Part shown: positions 29,110-38,068 of the stretch, piece after piece
Numbering within the stretch: position 1 is the first letter of the stretch
Layout: every line of letters begins with the position of its first letter
Source of the DNA: an uncultured Flavobacteriales bacterium
GTDB taxonomy: Bacteria; Bacteroidota; Bacteroidia; Flavobacteriales_D; Sanyastnellaceae
DNA: 64,000 bases
Direction: 5' to 3'
NCBI GenBank assembly: GCA_938084585.1
Contig: CALKFF010000029.1
Span: 55,391-119,390 of the forward strand
Translations under genes and position numbers: made by a program
Notes under the pieces: generated by a model
What the model was told of the DNA's origin: nothing
Database searches by the model: none
What the model saw: only the letters and a program-made list of their open reading frames with translations

Positions 29110-29429
29110 CACTTCAGCTCCTCATTGGTTTTCTTGGAAAAACGAACCAGCTTCCCGTTGTCGCCCTTGCGGCGTCCAACACGGGTGGCGTTGCCAGCTC
29201 CGTCGACCACCATCACGTTGCTGATGTGGATCCCGGCCTCGGTGGTGGTGACACCTCCTTGGGGGTTGGTGGGGCTGGGCTTGACGTGCTTGGTGACAAT
29301 GTTGACACCCTCCACGACCACGCGGTCCTTCTTGCGGTCGACCGCCAACACTGTGCCTTCCTTGCCGCGGTTGCCGCCGGAAATCACCTTGACCGTGTCG
29401 CCCTTCTTGACTTTGAATCTCTTGAACAT
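29109..29429 (-). CDS. rplX: Ribosomal protein uL24
   Basis: uL24 starts 50S assembly and lies at the tunnel exit. The 106-residue product from the ATG at 29429 begins [20 protein letters not shown], containing the KOW motif, and has [19 protein letters not shown]. An upstream in-frame extension to 29468 would run into rplN and is rejected. It is coupled to rplE by TGATG. Confidence 0.97.
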   Translation of the reverse strand: MFKRFKVKKGDTVKVISGGNRGKEGTVLAVDRKKDRVVVEGVNIVTKHVKPSPTNPQGGVTTTEAGIHISNVMVVDGAGNATRVGRRKGDNGKLVRFSKKTNEELK

Positions 29430-29439
29430 GGTTCGTGGA

Positions 29440-29808
29440 TTACAACACCTCAGGTGCGAGTGAAACAATCTTCATGAAGTCCTTCTCACGCAACTCGCGT
29501 GCGACAGGACCAAAGATGCGCGTGCCGCGCATGTCGCTGTTGGCGTTCAAAAGCACAATGGCGTTGTCGTCAAAACGGATGTACGAACCGTCAGGACGGC
29601 GAACTTCCTTTTTGGTGCGAACCACCACAGCCTTGGACACCGTGCCTTTCTTCACGTTTCCGTTCGGGGTCGCGCTCTTCACAGCCACCACCACGGTGTC
29701 TCCGACAGACGCGTAACGCCGCTTGGTGCCACCCAACACACGGATGCAAAGGGCTTCCTTCGCACCGCTGTTGTCAGCGACCTTCATACGGGATTCTTGC
29801 TGGATCAT
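29440..29808 (-). CDS. rplN: Ribosomal protein uL14
   Basis: uL14 forms intersubunit bridges with 16S rRNA. The 122-residue product begins [20 protein letters not shown], the highly conserved uL14 start, and contains [23 protein letters not shown] and the end [12 protein letters not shown]. It lies between rpsQ and rplX. Confidence 0.98.
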   Translation of the reverse strand: MIQQESRMKVADNSGAKEALCIRVLGGTKRRYASVGDTVVVAVKSATPNGNVKKGTVSKAVVVRTKKEVRRPDGSYIRFDDNAIVLLNANSDMRGTRIFGPVARELREKDFMKIVSLAPEVL

Positions 29809-29833
29809 CGTTCAGTCTTTTTCTTTCCCTGGA

Positions 29834-30103
29834 TTATTTCGCGCGCTCCACGACTTCCACCAATCGCCAGCACTTGCGCTTGCTCATTGGACGGGTTTCC
29901 ATGATGCGGACGGTGTCGCCGATGTTGCAGGTTTGCTCTTCATCGTGCGCCACAAACTTCTTGGTGCGCTTGACAAATTTCCCGTACATCGGGTGCATCT
30001 CCTTGCGCTCCACGGAAACCACAATGCTCTTGTCCATCTTGTTGGATGTCACAATGCCAGTGCGCTCCTTCCGGAGGTTGCGGGTAGTTGCTTCTGTGCT
30101 CAT
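29834..30103 (-). CDS. rpsQ: Ribosomal protein uS17
   Basis: uS17 is an OB-fold primary binder of the 16S 5' domain. The 89-residue product has the signature [19 protein letters not shown] and the [25 protein letters not shown] segment (within about 55-79). It lies between rpmC and rplN with gaps of 6 and 25 nt. Confidence 0.98.
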   Translation of the reverse strand: MSTEATTRNLRKERTGIVTSNKMDKSIVVSVERKEMHPMYGKFVKRTKKFVAHDEEQTCNIGDTVRIMETRPMSKRKCWRLVEVVERAK

Positions 30104-30109
30104 GGCTTC

Positions 30110-30298
30110 TTAGTTGGCGTTTTTGCGAGCGTTCTGCTCAGTCAACAAACGGGCGATGTCACGCTTCTTCTCGGACAACGCCTTGGGCGATTCGAGCCCC
30201 GCAATCGTGTGATTGAAACGGAGCTTGGCCAGTGCGTCACGCTCCAAATCGAGGCGCTCCTGCAAGTCCTTGTCGGACAACTGGCGGATTTCATTCAT
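30110..30298 (-). CDS. rpmC: Ribosomal protein uL29
   Basis: uL29 lies near the tunnel exit next to uL23. From the ATG at 30298 the product is 62 residues, with the helical hairpin start MNEIRQLSDKDLQERLDLER and the KRDIARLLTEQNARK end. An alternative ATG at 30307 would overlap the rplP stop (TAATG) and add Met-Ile-Ala; both starts are possible. The longer frame to 30343 lies inside rplP and is rejected. Confidence 0.95.
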   Translation of the reverse strand: MNEIRQLSDKDLQERLDLERDALAKLRFNHTIAGLESPKALSEKKRDIARLLTEQNARKNAN

Positions 30299-30306
30299 GG
30301 CAATCA

Positions 30307-30726
30307 TTATCCGGCGTAATCTGGGCGTACGACAAACTTGCACTTCACAGGAAGCTTTTGAGCTCCCAAACGCAAGGCTTCTTGTGCCGTTTCCATCGGC
30401 ACACCATCCACTTCAAACATGATGCGGCCGGGACGGACCGGAGCCACCCAGTGGCTGGGCGCCCCCTTACCCTTACCCATACGCACTTCTGCAGGCTTCG
30501 AGGTGATGGGCTTGTCTGGGAAGATGCGGATCCACACCTTTCCTTCACGCTTCATGTAGCGGTTGATTGCAATACGAGATGCCTCAATCTGACGGGAAGT
30601 GATGAACCCCACTTCCAAGGTCTTGATGGCAAAAGACCCGTAAGCGATCGTGCTTCCACGGTGCGCCAGGCCGCGAACACGGCCTTTCTGCATTTTACGG
30701 AACTTGGTACGTTTTGGCTGTAGCAT
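30307..30726 (-). CDS. rplP: Ribosomal protein uL16
   Basis: uL16 is a late-assembly protein beside the peptidyl transferase centre and A-site tRNA. The 139-residue product starts [16 protein letters not shown] and shows [26 protein letters not shown] (within about 73-98) and [13 protein letters not shown]. It lies between rpsC and rpmC. Confidence 0.98.
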   Translation of the reverse strand: MLQPKRTKFRKMQKGRVRGLAHRGSTIAYGSFAIKTLEVGFITSRQIEASRIAINRYMKREGKVWIRIFPDKPITSKPAEVRMGKGKGAPSHWVAPVRPGRIMFEVDGVPMETAQEALRLGAQKLPVKCKFVVRPDYAG

Positions 30727-30747
30727 GACTATTCAGCTTGCTTTCAA

Positions 30748-31461
30748 TCAGGAACGAGGACCCCGACGGCGGTCGGCTCCACCACGACGGTCGCCGCGGT
30801 CCTTCTTTTGGGGTGGAACAGGTGACAAGTCACGCTTGCCGTAAACTTCCCCGCGGCAGATCCAGCACTTGATGCCGATGCGGCCGTAGGTGGTGTGCGC
30901 TTCCACCAACGCGTAGTCGATGTCGGCACGGAAGGTGTGCAATGGAATGCGGCCCTCCTTGTAGTTTTCGCTGCGGGCGATCTCTGCACCGTTCACACGG
31001 CCAGCAATGTTGATCTTGATGCCCTCAGCTCCGAGACGCATGGTGCCCGCGATGGCCATCTTGATGGCACGGCGGTGGCTGATGCGTGCTTCGATCTGGC
31101 GTGCCACACTCTCTGCCACCAAGCGCGCGTCCAATTCGGGGCGCTTGATTTCGAAAATGTTGATCTGCACATCCTTGCCAGTCAACTTCTTCAACTCTTC
31201 ACGGAGCTTGTCCACCTCAGAGCCGCCTTTCCCGATGATGACACCGGGGCGGGCAGACTTGATGGTCACCGTCACGAGCTTCAAAGTGCGCTCGATGATG
31301 ATGTTGGACACGCTGGCCTTGCGCAAACGCGCCATCAAGTAGGTGCGGATCTTGTCGTCCTCCACCAACTTGTCGGTGTAGTCCTTGCCACCGTACCAGT
31401 TGGAGTCCCATCCGCGGATGAAACCGAGGCGATTGCCGATTGGATTCGTCTTCTGTCCCAT
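30748..31461 (-). CDS. rpsC: Ribosomal protein uS3
   Basis: uS3 lines the mRNA entry channel. The 237-residue product begins [20 protein letters not shown], has a KH type II domain with [21 protein letters not shown] (within about 70-90) and the C-domain with [12 protein letters not shown] and [12 protein letters not shown]. The last 25 residues are Arg/Gly-rich. It is 21 nt before rplP in the transcript. Confidence 0.98.
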   Translation of the reverse strand: MGQKTNPIGNRLGFIRGWDSNWYGGKDYTDKLVEDDKIRTYLMARLRKASVSNIIIERTLKLVTVTIKSARPGVIIGKGGSEVDKLREELKKLTGKDVQINIFEIKRPELDARLVAESVARQIEARISHRRAIKMAIAGTMRLGAEGIKINIAGRVNGAEIARSENYKEGRIPLHTFRADIDYALVEAHTTYGRIGIKCWICRGEVYGKRDLSPVPPQKKDRGDRRGGADRRRGPRS

Positions 31462-31463
31462 GA

Positions 31464-31862
31464 TTAGTTCTTGGCGCTGTCTACAATGATGGTCACGTGG
31501 TTGCTGCGCTTGCGAATGCGGTGCGCACGACCCTGTGGGGCGGGCTGCAAACGCTTCAACATGCGGGCGCTGTCCACTTTGATTTCGCGAACGATCAAGC
31601 CTGCTTCCTCAGGACGCTTGCCTTCGTTCTTGGCTTCCCAGTTCGCAATGGCAGAGAGCAAGAGCTTCTCCAAACGAATGCTGGCCTCGCGTGAGCTGAA
31701 GCGCAACAAGTTGAGCGCTTCAAACACGTCCTTGCCACGGACCGTGTCGGCCACCAAACGCATTTTGCGTGGTGACGTCGGGCAGTTGTTCAAGCTCGCA
31801 ATGGCGGTGCTCTTCAGCGCCTCCTTGCTTGCATCTGCGGCGATTCTTTTACGTGCTCCCAT
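31464..31862 (-). CDS. rplV: Ribosomal protein uL22
   Basis: uL22 sends a beta hairpin into the nascent-chain tunnel. The 132-residue product has a short extra N-terminus, then [26 protein letters not shown] (within about 26-51) and the hairpin region [24 protein letters not shown] (within about 104-127). It is 2 nt upstream of rpsC. Confidence 0.98.
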   Translation of the reverse strand: MGARKRIAADASKEALKSTAIASLNNCPTSPRKMRLVADTVRGKDVFEALNLLRFSSREASIRLEKLLLSAIANWEAKNEGKRPEEAGLIVREIKVDSARMLKRLQPAPQGRAHRIRKRSNHVTIIVDSAKN

Positions 31863-31865
31863 GAC

Positions 31866-32141
31866 TCAGCGCTTCTTGTCTTTTTTGTCGGCGTGACCAC
31901 GGAAGGTGCGCGTTGGAGAGAATTCCCCCAACTTGTGTCCAACCATGTTTTCAGTCACGAAAACAGGAATGAATTGGCGTCCGTTGTGCACGGCAATTGT
32001 CAAACCCACAAAGTCTGGGGTGATCGTGCTTGCACGAGACCAGGTCTTGATGACAGACTTCTTTCCAGAGGCTTGCATGGCTTCAATGCGCTGAGCAAGC
32101 TTGTAGTGGATGAAAGGTGGTTTCTTAAGTGAACGAGCCAT
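31866..32141 (-). CDS. rpsS: Ribosomal protein uS19
   Basis: uS19 pairs with uS13 in the 30S head. The 91-residue product begins [15 protein letters not shown] and has [24 protein letters not shown] and the ending [17 protein letters not shown]. It is 3 nt from rplB and 3 nt from rplV. Confidence 0.98.
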   Translation of the reverse strand: MARSLKKPPFIHYKLAQRIEAMQASGKKSVIKTWSRASTITPDFVGLTIAVHNGRQFIPVFVTENMVGHKLGEFSPTRTFRGHADKKDKKR

Positions 32142-32144
32142 GTC

Positions 32145-32966
32145 TTACTTCTTCCGACGTTCAATGATGTTCTTGGAGGACGCCTTGCGCTTGTTGCGCG
32201 TCTTGAATCCTTTTGCGGGCACACCGTTGCGTGAGCGTGGGTGACCACCTGAGGAGCGACCCTCACCACCACCCATGGGGTGGTCGACTGGGTTCATCAC
32301 CACACCACGCACGCGTGGGCGGCGTCCCAACCAGCGGCTGCGTCCTGCTTTACCGCTGACCTGAAGGTTGTGCTCGCTGTTGCCTACCGCACCGATGACG
32401 GCCAAGCAAGTGACGAGAATTTGACGGGTCTCTCCGCTTGGCAACTTCAGCACAGCGTACTTGCCGTCGCGGGCAGCCAACTGGGCGTACGCACCAGCGC
32501 TGCGGGCGATGTTCGCGCCGCGACCGGGGTGCAACTCAATGTTGTGCACGATGGTGCCGAGGGGGATGTCTGAGAGGTACATCGCGTGCCCCACCTCTGG
32601 CATGGCGTTCTTGCCACTGTGGATGGTCATCCCAGGCTTCAAGCCTTCGGGGGCAATAACGTAGCGCTTCTCGCCGTCCTTGTATTCCACCAAGCAGATG
32701 TTGCTTGAGCGGTTTGGATCGTATTCCACAGTCAAGACCGTGGCTTCCATGTGCTTGTTCCGCTTGAAATCAATCACGCGGTAACGACGCTTGTGGCCAC
32801 CTCCGCGGTAGCGCATCGTCATCTTTCCGTCGCTGTTGCGACCTCCAGACTTCTTGATGGGCTCCAGCAATGGCTTGTGAGGCTTGTCCGTGGTGATCTC
32901 CTCAAACTTGGAGAGCACCTTGTGGCGCATGCCTGGGGTAATCGGGTTGAATTTCCTGAGTGCCAT
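32145..32966 (-). CDS. rplB: Ribosomal protein uL2
   Basis: uL2 is needed for subunit joining and peptidyl transferase function. The 273-residue product shows [17 protein letters not shown] (about 56-72), the [25 protein letters not shown] block (within about 155-179) and the functional tail [20 protein letters not shown] with the conserved His. It lies between rplW and rpsS. Confidence 0.98.
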   Translation of the reverse strand: MALRKFNPITPGMRHKVLSKFEEITTDKPHKPLLEPIKKSGGRNSDGKMTMRYRGGGHKRRYRVIDFKRNKHMEATVLTVEYDPNRSSNICLVEYKDGEKRYVIAPEGLKPGMTIHSGKNAMPEVGHAMYLSDIPLGTIVHNIELHPGRGANIARSAGAYAQLAARDGKYAVLKLPSGETRQILVTCLAVIGAVGNSEHNLQVSGKAGRSRWLGRRPRVRGVVMNPVDHPMGGGEGRSSGGHPRSRNGVPAKGFKTRNKRKASSKNIIERRKK

Positions 32967-32972
32967 GGCGTC

Positions 32973-33266
32973 TTAGATGTTGTCGTAGAAATCGATGGCC
33001 TGTCCTTCAGCCAAGCTCACAATGGCTTTCTTGTAGCCATTGGTGCGGCCGCGGACGACACCGGTTTTGGTGAAACGCTGACGTGCTTTGCCGTCCACAC
33101 GCAAAGTGCGCACAGAAGTCACGGTCACGCCGTAAGCGGCTTCCACCGAATTCTTGATTTCAATTTTATTGGCACCGTCTGCCACCACGAAACCGTAGCT
33201 GTTGTTGCGCTCGGTGTCGAGGGACATTTTCTCGGTGATGAGGGGCTTGATGAGAATGTTCGACAT
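32973..33266 (-). CDS. rplW: Ribosomal protein uL23
   Basis: uL23 is at the tunnel exit and docks trigger factor and SRP. The 97-residue product begins MSNILIKPLITEKMS, contains the KIEIKNSVEAAYGVTVTSVRTL strand-helix (within about 35-56) and ends KAIVSLAEGQAIDFYDNI. It is 3 nt from rplD and 6 nt from rplB. Confidence 0.98.
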   Translation of the reverse strand: MSNILIKPLITEKMSLDTERNNSYGFVVADGANKIEIKNSVEAAYGVTVTSVRTLRVDGKARQRFTKTGVVRGRTNGYKKAIVSLAEGQAIDFYDNI

Positions 33267-33269
33267 GGC

Positions 33270-33899
33270 TTAGGCTTTCAGCATTCCTTCAACGACTTCG
33301 TGGGCGTTGTCCACGAAAACCAAGTTGGAACAGTTCATGATGTCGTACGTGCTCAAGTCAGAGGCGACCATGACACGGTGCTTGGGCAGGTTGCGGCAGC
33401 TGCGGTAAATCGCATCGTTCGCGGCAGGCAAAACCGTCAAGGTCTTCTTGTCGGCCAACTTCAAGCCTTCCAACACCGCCAAGAAATCCTTGGTCTTGGG
33501 TGCGTCCATGCTGATGCTGTCCACCACAGTGATGCCTTCTCCCTTCGCCTTGTAGCTCAACGCGCTTTTGCGTGCGAGCTTCTTCAGCTTGCCATTCAGC
33601 TTCTGGGTGTAATCGCGTGGCTCAGGACCAAACACTGTACCACCCCCGCGAAACAACGGGTTCTTGATGCTGCCGGCACGTGCAGTACCTGTGCCCTTCT
33701 GCTTTTTGATCTTGCGGGTGGAACCCGTCACAAAGGAGCGGCTGAGGCTGTCGTGCGTTCCTTGACGCTGGGCGGCCAAGAAGCGCTTCACATCGAGGTA
33801 AATCGCGTGGTCATTTGGCTCGATGCCAAACACCGCATCGTCGAGGTCCACAGACTTTTTTGTCTTGGATCCTTTGCTGCTGTAAACGCTCAGTTTCAT
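33270..33899 (-). CDS. rplD: Ribosomal protein uL4
   Basis: uL4 sends a loop into the exit tunnel and in some bacteria autoregulates the S10 operon. The 209-residue product has the loop region [37 protein letters not shown] (within about 61-97) and ends [23 protein letters not shown] [19 protein letters not shown]. Its ATG overlaps the rplC stop (ATGA). Confidence 0.98.
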   Translation of the reverse strand: MKLSVYSSKGSKTKKSVDLDDAVFGIEPNDHAIYLDVKRFLAAQRQGTHDSLSRSFVTGSTRKIKKQKGTGTARAGSIKNPLFRGGGTVFGPEPRDYTQKLNGKLKKLARKSALSYKAKGEGITVVDSISMDAPKTKDFLAVLEGLKLADKKTLTVLPAANDAIYRSCRNLPKHRVMVASDLSTYDIMNCSNLVFVDNAHEVVEGMLKA

Positions 33900-34528
33900 G
33901 ATGCTTCAGGCTTGCGGATGATCACAGTGGCTCCCTTGTGACCGGGCACAGCGCCCTTGACCACGAGGAGACCCTCTTCTGGGAGAACCTTCAGGATCTC
34001 GAGGTTCTCGATGGTGACACGTGAGTTGCCCATCTGGCCCGCCATGCGCATGCCCTTGAAGACACGTGCTGGGGTCGACGCTGCACCAATGGAACCTGGT
34101 GCACGCAGACGGTTGTGCTGACCGTGGGTCGCTTGACCCACACCGCCAAAACCGTGGCGCTTCACAACACCCTGGAAACCTTTACCCTTTGACTTGCCGC
34201 TGACGCTGACAAACTGGCCTTCCGCGAACACGTCGTCCACTTTCAGGGTGTCTCCTGGTTGCAATTCTTGTTCAAAGGCGTTGAACTCCACCAAACGACG
34301 CTGTGGAGACACACCTGCACGCTTGAAGTGGCCTTGCATGGCCTTCGAAGTGTGCTTTTCGGAACGCTCGCCGTAACCAAGTTGAACGGCTTCGTAGCCG
34401 TCCCGCTCGAGGGTACGTACTTGCGTCACAACGCAAGGACCAACTTCCAACACTGTGCATGGGAGATTCTTCCCAGCGGCACTGTAGATGCTGGTCATGC
34501 CTACTTTTTTCCCTATGAGTCCGGGCAT
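33896..34528 (-). CDS. rplC: Ribosomal protein uL3
   Basis: uL3 is an early-assembly 50S protein whose loop reaches the peptidyl transferase centre. The 210-residue product starts [16 protein letters not shown] and contains [31 protein letters not shown] (within about 109-139), the loop carrying the family's methylated Gln, then [18 protein letters not shown]. It overlaps rplD by 4 nt. Confidence 0.98.
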   Translation of the reverse strand: MPGLIGKKVGMTSIYSAAGKNLPCTVLEVGPCVVTQVRTLERDGYEAVQLGYGERSEKHTSKAMQGHFKRAGVSPQRRLVEFNAFEQELQPGDTLKVDDVFAEGQFVSVSGKSKGKGFQGVVKRHGFGGVGQATHGQHNRLRAPGSIGAASTPARVFKGMRMAGQMGNSRVTIENLEILKVLPEEGLLVVKGAVPGHKGATVIIRKPEAS

Positions 34529-34562
34529 GGTGTTTGTTTTTATGAATGAAGCCTGACGGGAA

Positions 34563-34868
34563 TCAGACCTTGATTTCTACTTCTACTCCGCTTGGCAACT
34601 CCAAACGCATGAGGGCGTCCACAGTCTTCGAAGAAGAGCTGTAGATGTCGATCAGGCGCTTGTACGAGCTGAGCTCGAATTGCTCACGGCTCTTCTTGTT
34701 CACGTGGGGTGAACGCAAGACGGTGTAAATGCGCTGGTGCGTGGGCAGGGGCACGGGGCCGCTGATGACTGCTCCAGTCGACTTCACGGTCTTGACAATC
34801 TTTTCAGCTGACTTGTCGACCAGGTTGTGGTCGTAAGACTTGAGCTTGATGCGAATTTTCTGAGTCAT
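34563..34868 (-). CDS. rpsJ: Ribosomal protein uS10
   Basis: uS10 works in the 30S head and, as NusE, in transcription antitermination with NusB. The 101-residue product has [20 protein letters not shown], the loop [26 protein letters not shown] and the end [19 protein letters not shown] [15 protein letters not shown]. It follows fusA by 12 nt, with no tuf gene in between, as is usual in Bacteroidota. Confidence 0.98.
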   Translation of the reverse strand: MTQKIRIKLKSYDHNLVDKSAEKIVKTVKSTGAVISGPVPLPTHQRIYTVLRSPHVNKKSREQFELSSYKRLIDIYSSSSKTVDALMRLELPSGVEVEIKV

Positions 34869-34880
34869 GTCGTCGTTGGA

Positions 34881-36980
34881 TTAGCCTTTGGCGTCTTCGA
34901 TCACCTTTTCCTGGATGTTGTTGGTCGCCTCGGCGTAGTGGCTGAAGCTCATGCTTGAAGTCGCACGACCTGAAGTCAACGTCCGGAGGTCGGTCACGTA
35001 ACCGAACATCTCAGAGAGAGGCACAGCCGCGTTCACGATGGTTTTTCCAGCACGCTCGCCAGTGCCTTCGATGAGGGCGCGACGCTTGTTCAAGTCACCG
35101 ATGACGTCACCCATGTTTTCCTCTGGGGTCAACACTTCGAGCTTCATCATGGGCTCCAAGATCTTGGGGCTGCACTGCTTCACAGCTGCGCGGTACGCAA
35201 ACTTCGCAGCCTGCTCAAACGACAGCTGGTCCGAGTCCACATTGTGGTAGCTGCCGTCGATCAACTCCACGTACATGCTGTCCATGGGGTAGCCGGCGAG
35301 CACACCATTCTGCATGGCCTCCTTGAAGCCCTTCTCCACAGATGGGATGAACTCCTTTGGCACGTTTCCACCCTTCACCGAGCTCTTGAACACCAAACCC
35401 TCCTTTTCAGGCTCTGGGGATGGGCCAATCTTCACGATGATGTCCGCGAACTTTCCGCGACCACCAGACTGCTTCTTGTACACCTCACGGTGGTCCGCCG
35501 ATGCAAAGATGGCCTCCTTGTATGCCACGCGAGGCTGGCCCTGGTTGCACTCCACATTGAACTCGCGCTTCATGCGGTCGATCAACACTTCCAAGTGCAA
35601 CTCACCCATGCCAGAGATGACCGTTTGGCCGCTCTCCTCGTCGGTGTGAACCTGGAACGTGGGGTCCTCTTCAGACAACTTGGACAACGCCGTGCCCAAC
35701 TTGTCCATGTCTGCTTGAGACTTGGGCTCGATCGCGATTCCGATCACAGGAGCAGGGAAGCTCATGCTCTCGAGCACGATGGGGGCCTTCTCGTCGCAGA
35801 GGGTGTCTCCGGTGCGGATGTCCTTGAAACCGACAACTGCGCCGATGTCCCCAGCCTCCAACACGTCGATGGGGTTCTGCTTGTTCGAGTGCATCTGGAA
35901 GATGCGGCTGATGCGCTCCTTCTTGCCAGAACGCGTGTTCTTCACGTACGAGCCCGCTGGCAACTTGCCCGAGTAAGCCCGGACGAAGCAGAGGCGTCCC
36001 ACAAAGGGGTCGGTGGCAATCTTGAAGGCCAAACCTGAGAACGGCTCGTTGGGGTCCGGCTTGCGCTCGTACTCCACGCTCTCGTCGTCGGGGTCGGTGC
36101 CCGTGATGCTCTCCACGTCGTAAGGAGATGGGAGGTACATCATGACGGCGTCCAACATGGTCTGAACACCTTTGTTCTTGAAGGCTGAACCGCACAACAA
36201 CGGGGTGATCTCCATGGCGATGGTCGCCTTGCGAATGGCCTCCACGATTTCTTCTTTGCTGAGGCTGTCTGGATCCTCGAAGTACTTCTCCATCAAGGAG
36301 TCGTCCTGCTCGGCAGCAGCTTCAATCAACTTGTCGCGCCACTCGGCCACGGTGTCCACCAGGTCCTCAGGCATCGGGATCTCGTCCCAGGTCATGCCTT
36401 TGTCTTCCTCGTTCCACACGTACGCCTTGTTGTCGATCAAGTCGACCACACCGCGGAAGGTCTCCTCTGCGCCAATGGGCACCTGCAGGGGCACTGGACG
36501 TGCTCCGAGCATCTCCTTGATCATGCCGACCACGTTGAAGAAGTCCGCACCGCTGCGGTCCATCTTGTTCACGAAGCCGATGCGAGGCACACCGTACTTG
36601 TCGGCGAGGCCCCAGTTGGTTTCCGATTGTGGTTCCACACCAGACACGGCGCAGAACAATCCAACAGCACCATCCAAGACACGCAAGGAGCGCTCCACCT
36701 CCACGGTGAAGTCTACGTGACCCGGGGTGTCGATGATGTTGATTCGGTATTGCTGGTCCTGGAACTTCCAGAAGCAAGTGGTTGCCGCAGACGTGATGGT
36801 GATGCCACGCTCCTGCTCCTGCTCCATCCAGTCCATGGTGGCTGCACCGTCGTGCACCTCGCCAATCTTGTGGCTGATGCCTGTGTAGTACAGAATACGC
36901 TCAGTCGTGGTCGTCTTTCCAGCGTCCACGTGGGCCATGATGCCAATGTTGCGCGTAAAGTTGAGGTCTCTTTGGGCCAT
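34881..36980 (-). CDS. fusA: Elongation factor G
   Basis: EF-G drives GTP-dependent translocation and ribosome recycling. The 699-residue product has the G1 loop [14 protein letters not shown] (about 16-29), switch [26 protein letters not shown] and G4 [10 protein letters not shown], then the domain IV tip around [22 protein letters not shown] and domain V ending near [17 protein letters not shown]. It sits between rpsG and rpsJ. One copy is seen here; other paralogues may exist elsewhere. Confidence 0.98.
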   Translation of the reverse strand: MAQRDLNFTRNIGIMAHVDAGKTTTTERILYYTGISHKIGEVHDGAATMDWMEQEQERGITITSAATTCFWKFQDQQYRINIIDTPGHVDFTVEVERSLRVLDGAVGLFCAVSGVEPQSETNWGLADKYGVPRIGFVNKMDRSGADFFNVVGMIKEMLGARPVPLQVPIGAEETFRGVVDLIDNKAYVWNEEDKGMTWDEIPMPEDLVDTVAEWRDKLIEAAAEQDDSLMEKYFEDPDSLSKEEIVEAIRKATIAMEITPLLCGSAFKNKGVQTMLDAVMMYLPSPYDVESITGTDPDDESVEYERKPDPNEPFSGLAFKIATDPFVGRLCFVRAYSGKLPAGSYVKNTRSGKKERISRIFQMHSNKQNPIDVLEAGDIGAVVGFKDIRTGDTLCDEKAPIVLESMSFPAPVIGIAIEPKSQADMDKLGTALSKLSEEDPTFQVHTDEESGQTVISGMGELHLEVLIDRMKREFNVECNQGQPRVAYKEAIFASADHREVYKKQSGGRGKFADIIVKIGPSPEPEKEGLVFKSSVKGGNVPKEFIPSVEKGFKEAMQNGVLAGYPMDSMYVELIDGSYHNVDSDQLSFEQAAKFAYRAAVKQCSPKILEPMMKLEVLTPEENMGDVIGDLNKRRALIEGTGERAGKTIVNAAVPLSEMFGYVTDLRTLTSGRATSSMSFSHYAEATNNIQEKVIEDAKG

Positions 36981-37004
36981 GATTTCAGATCAATGGGGTC
37001 AATG

Positions 37005-37472
37005 TCAGAAACGGAAGTGGGCAAATGCCTTGTTGGCTTCAGCCATGCGGTGGGTGTCTTCCTTCTTCTTGAAGGTCGCGCCCTCCTCCTTTGACGCGGC
37101 AATGATTTCCGCGGCGAGGCGTTCCGCCATGCTCTTCTCGTTGCGCTTGCGTGAGAAGTCGATGAGCCACTTCATGGCCATGCTCTCCTTGCGGCTGTCC
37201 CGAATGGGAGTTGGAATTTGGAAGGTTGCACCTCCAACGCGACGGCTACGCACCTCCACGGCGGGCGTGACGTTCTCGAGCGCCTTCTTGAAGAGCTCCA
37301 GACCTTCTTCGCCTGTCCGCTCGGACACGCGCTCGATGGCGTTGTAGAAAATGGTGAAGGCCACGCTCTTCTTCCCGTCCAGCATCAGGTTGTTCACAAA
37401 CGTGGTCACTTGCACGTCCCCGAACTTGGCGTCGGGGAGAATGCGGTGCTTTTTGGCGACTTTTCTTCTCAT
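37005..37472 (-). CDS. rpsG: Ribosomal protein uS7
   Basis: uS7 nucleates the 30S head and lies at the E site. The 155-residue product begins [20 protein letters not shown], has the [19 protein letters not shown] helix and the [20 protein letters not shown] beta ribbon (within about 71-90). It is 9 nt after rpsL and 24 nt before fusA. Confidence 0.98.
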   Translation of the reverse strand: MRRKVAKKHRILPDAKFGDVQVTTFVNNLMLDGKKSVAFTIFYNAIERVSERTGEEGLELFKKALENVTPAVEVRSRRVGGATFQIPTPIRDSRKESMAMKWLIDFSRKRNEKSMAERLAAEIIAASKEEGATFKKKEDTHRMAEANKAFAHFRF

Positions 37473-37481
37473 GTCGTCAGA

Positions 37482-37862
37482 TTACTTTTTCGCCTTGGGG
37501 CGCTTGGTGCCATACTTCGAACGGCGCTGCATGCGGCCGTCCACTCCAGCGGTGTCAAGTGCACCGCGCACAATGTGGTAACGCACACCCGGGAGGTCCT
37601 TCACACGACCACCGCGCACGAGCACGATGCTGTGCTCTTGGAGGTTGTGTCCTTCACCGCCGATGTAGGCGTTCACTTCGTTTCCGTTGGTGAGTCGCAC
37701 ACGGGCGACCTTTCGCATGGCGGAATTTGGCTTCTTCGGCGTGGTCGTGTACACACGAACGCAGACGCCACGGCGTTGTGGACATGAGTCCAAAGCGGCC
37801 GATTTACTCGCCTGGGTCTTGGTGACCCGTCCCTTGCGGATGAGCTGCTGGATGGTAGGCAT
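37482..37862 (-). CDS. rpsL: Ribosomal protein uS12
   Basis: uS12 controls decoding fidelity. The 126-residue product starts [20 protein letters not shown] and contains [19 protein letters not shown], where Lys43 and Lys44 are the wild-type residues at the streptomycin hot spot, and the second loop [12 protein letters not shown], also of sensitive type. It is the first gene of the long cluster. The ATG lies about 60 nt after a predicted transcription start, with a hairpin in the leader. Confidence 0.98.
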   Translation of the reverse strand: MPTIQQLIRKGRVTKTQASKSAALDSCPQRRGVCVRVYTTTPKKPNSAMRKVARVRLTNGNEVNAYIGGEGHNLQEHSIVLVRGGRVKDLPGVRYHIVRGALDTAGVDGRMQRRSKYGTKRPKAKK

Positions 37863-37902
37863 CGTCTAGGTTTGACGTTAATCTATGGGCATAAAATACT
37901 TC

Positions 37903-37923
37903 CCCCCCAAATTCTAAAGGGGG
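37903..37923 (-). promoter_or_regulatory. Leader hairpin upstream of rpsL
   Basis: In the predicted 5' leader of rpsL (minus strand) a C5 run pairs with a G7 run around TTTAGAATTT, right after the predicted start. It could influence transcript stability or ribosomal autoregulation; this is inference. Confidence 0.4.
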
Positions 37924-37925
37924 TG

Positions 37926-37955
37926 CAAAAGTAGACGAAACCAACGAAAAAGCAA
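37926..37955 (-). promoter_or_regulatory. Promoter of the ribosomal protein cluster (TTG-N19-TACTTTTG)
   Basis: On the minus strand TTG (37953-37955) is followed after exactly 19 nt by TACTTTTG (37926-37933), a full match to the Bacteroidota -33/-7 promoter. The expected start is near 37920, giving a leader of about 58 nt before rpsL. Confidence 0.75.
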
Positions 37956-38056
37956 GGTCTGGCGGGAGATTTTTACGGAGACTTCTCCAACCCAACTTGA
38001 ATCACCCGATTTGCAAGAGCGTTGCTGCGGATGGTCGCCCAAGCGAGGCTCGAATG

Positions 38057-38064
38057 TACCTTTC
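38057..38064 (+). promoter_or_regulatory. TACCTTTC -7-like element, 4 nt before a GTG start
   Basis: TACCTTTC is followed by GATT and an in-frame GTG at 38069, where the helicase family N-terminus (NFLEDLNDVQREA) begins. It differs from TAnnTTTG in the last base. Confidence 0.5.
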
Positions 38065-38068
38065 GATT

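Noticed and set aside
37890..37925. Poly-C/poly-G stretch as an origin or recombination site
   Set aside because: It is one short run inside the rpsL leader and explained as a small hairpin. No DnaA boxes or att-like repeats were seen around it.
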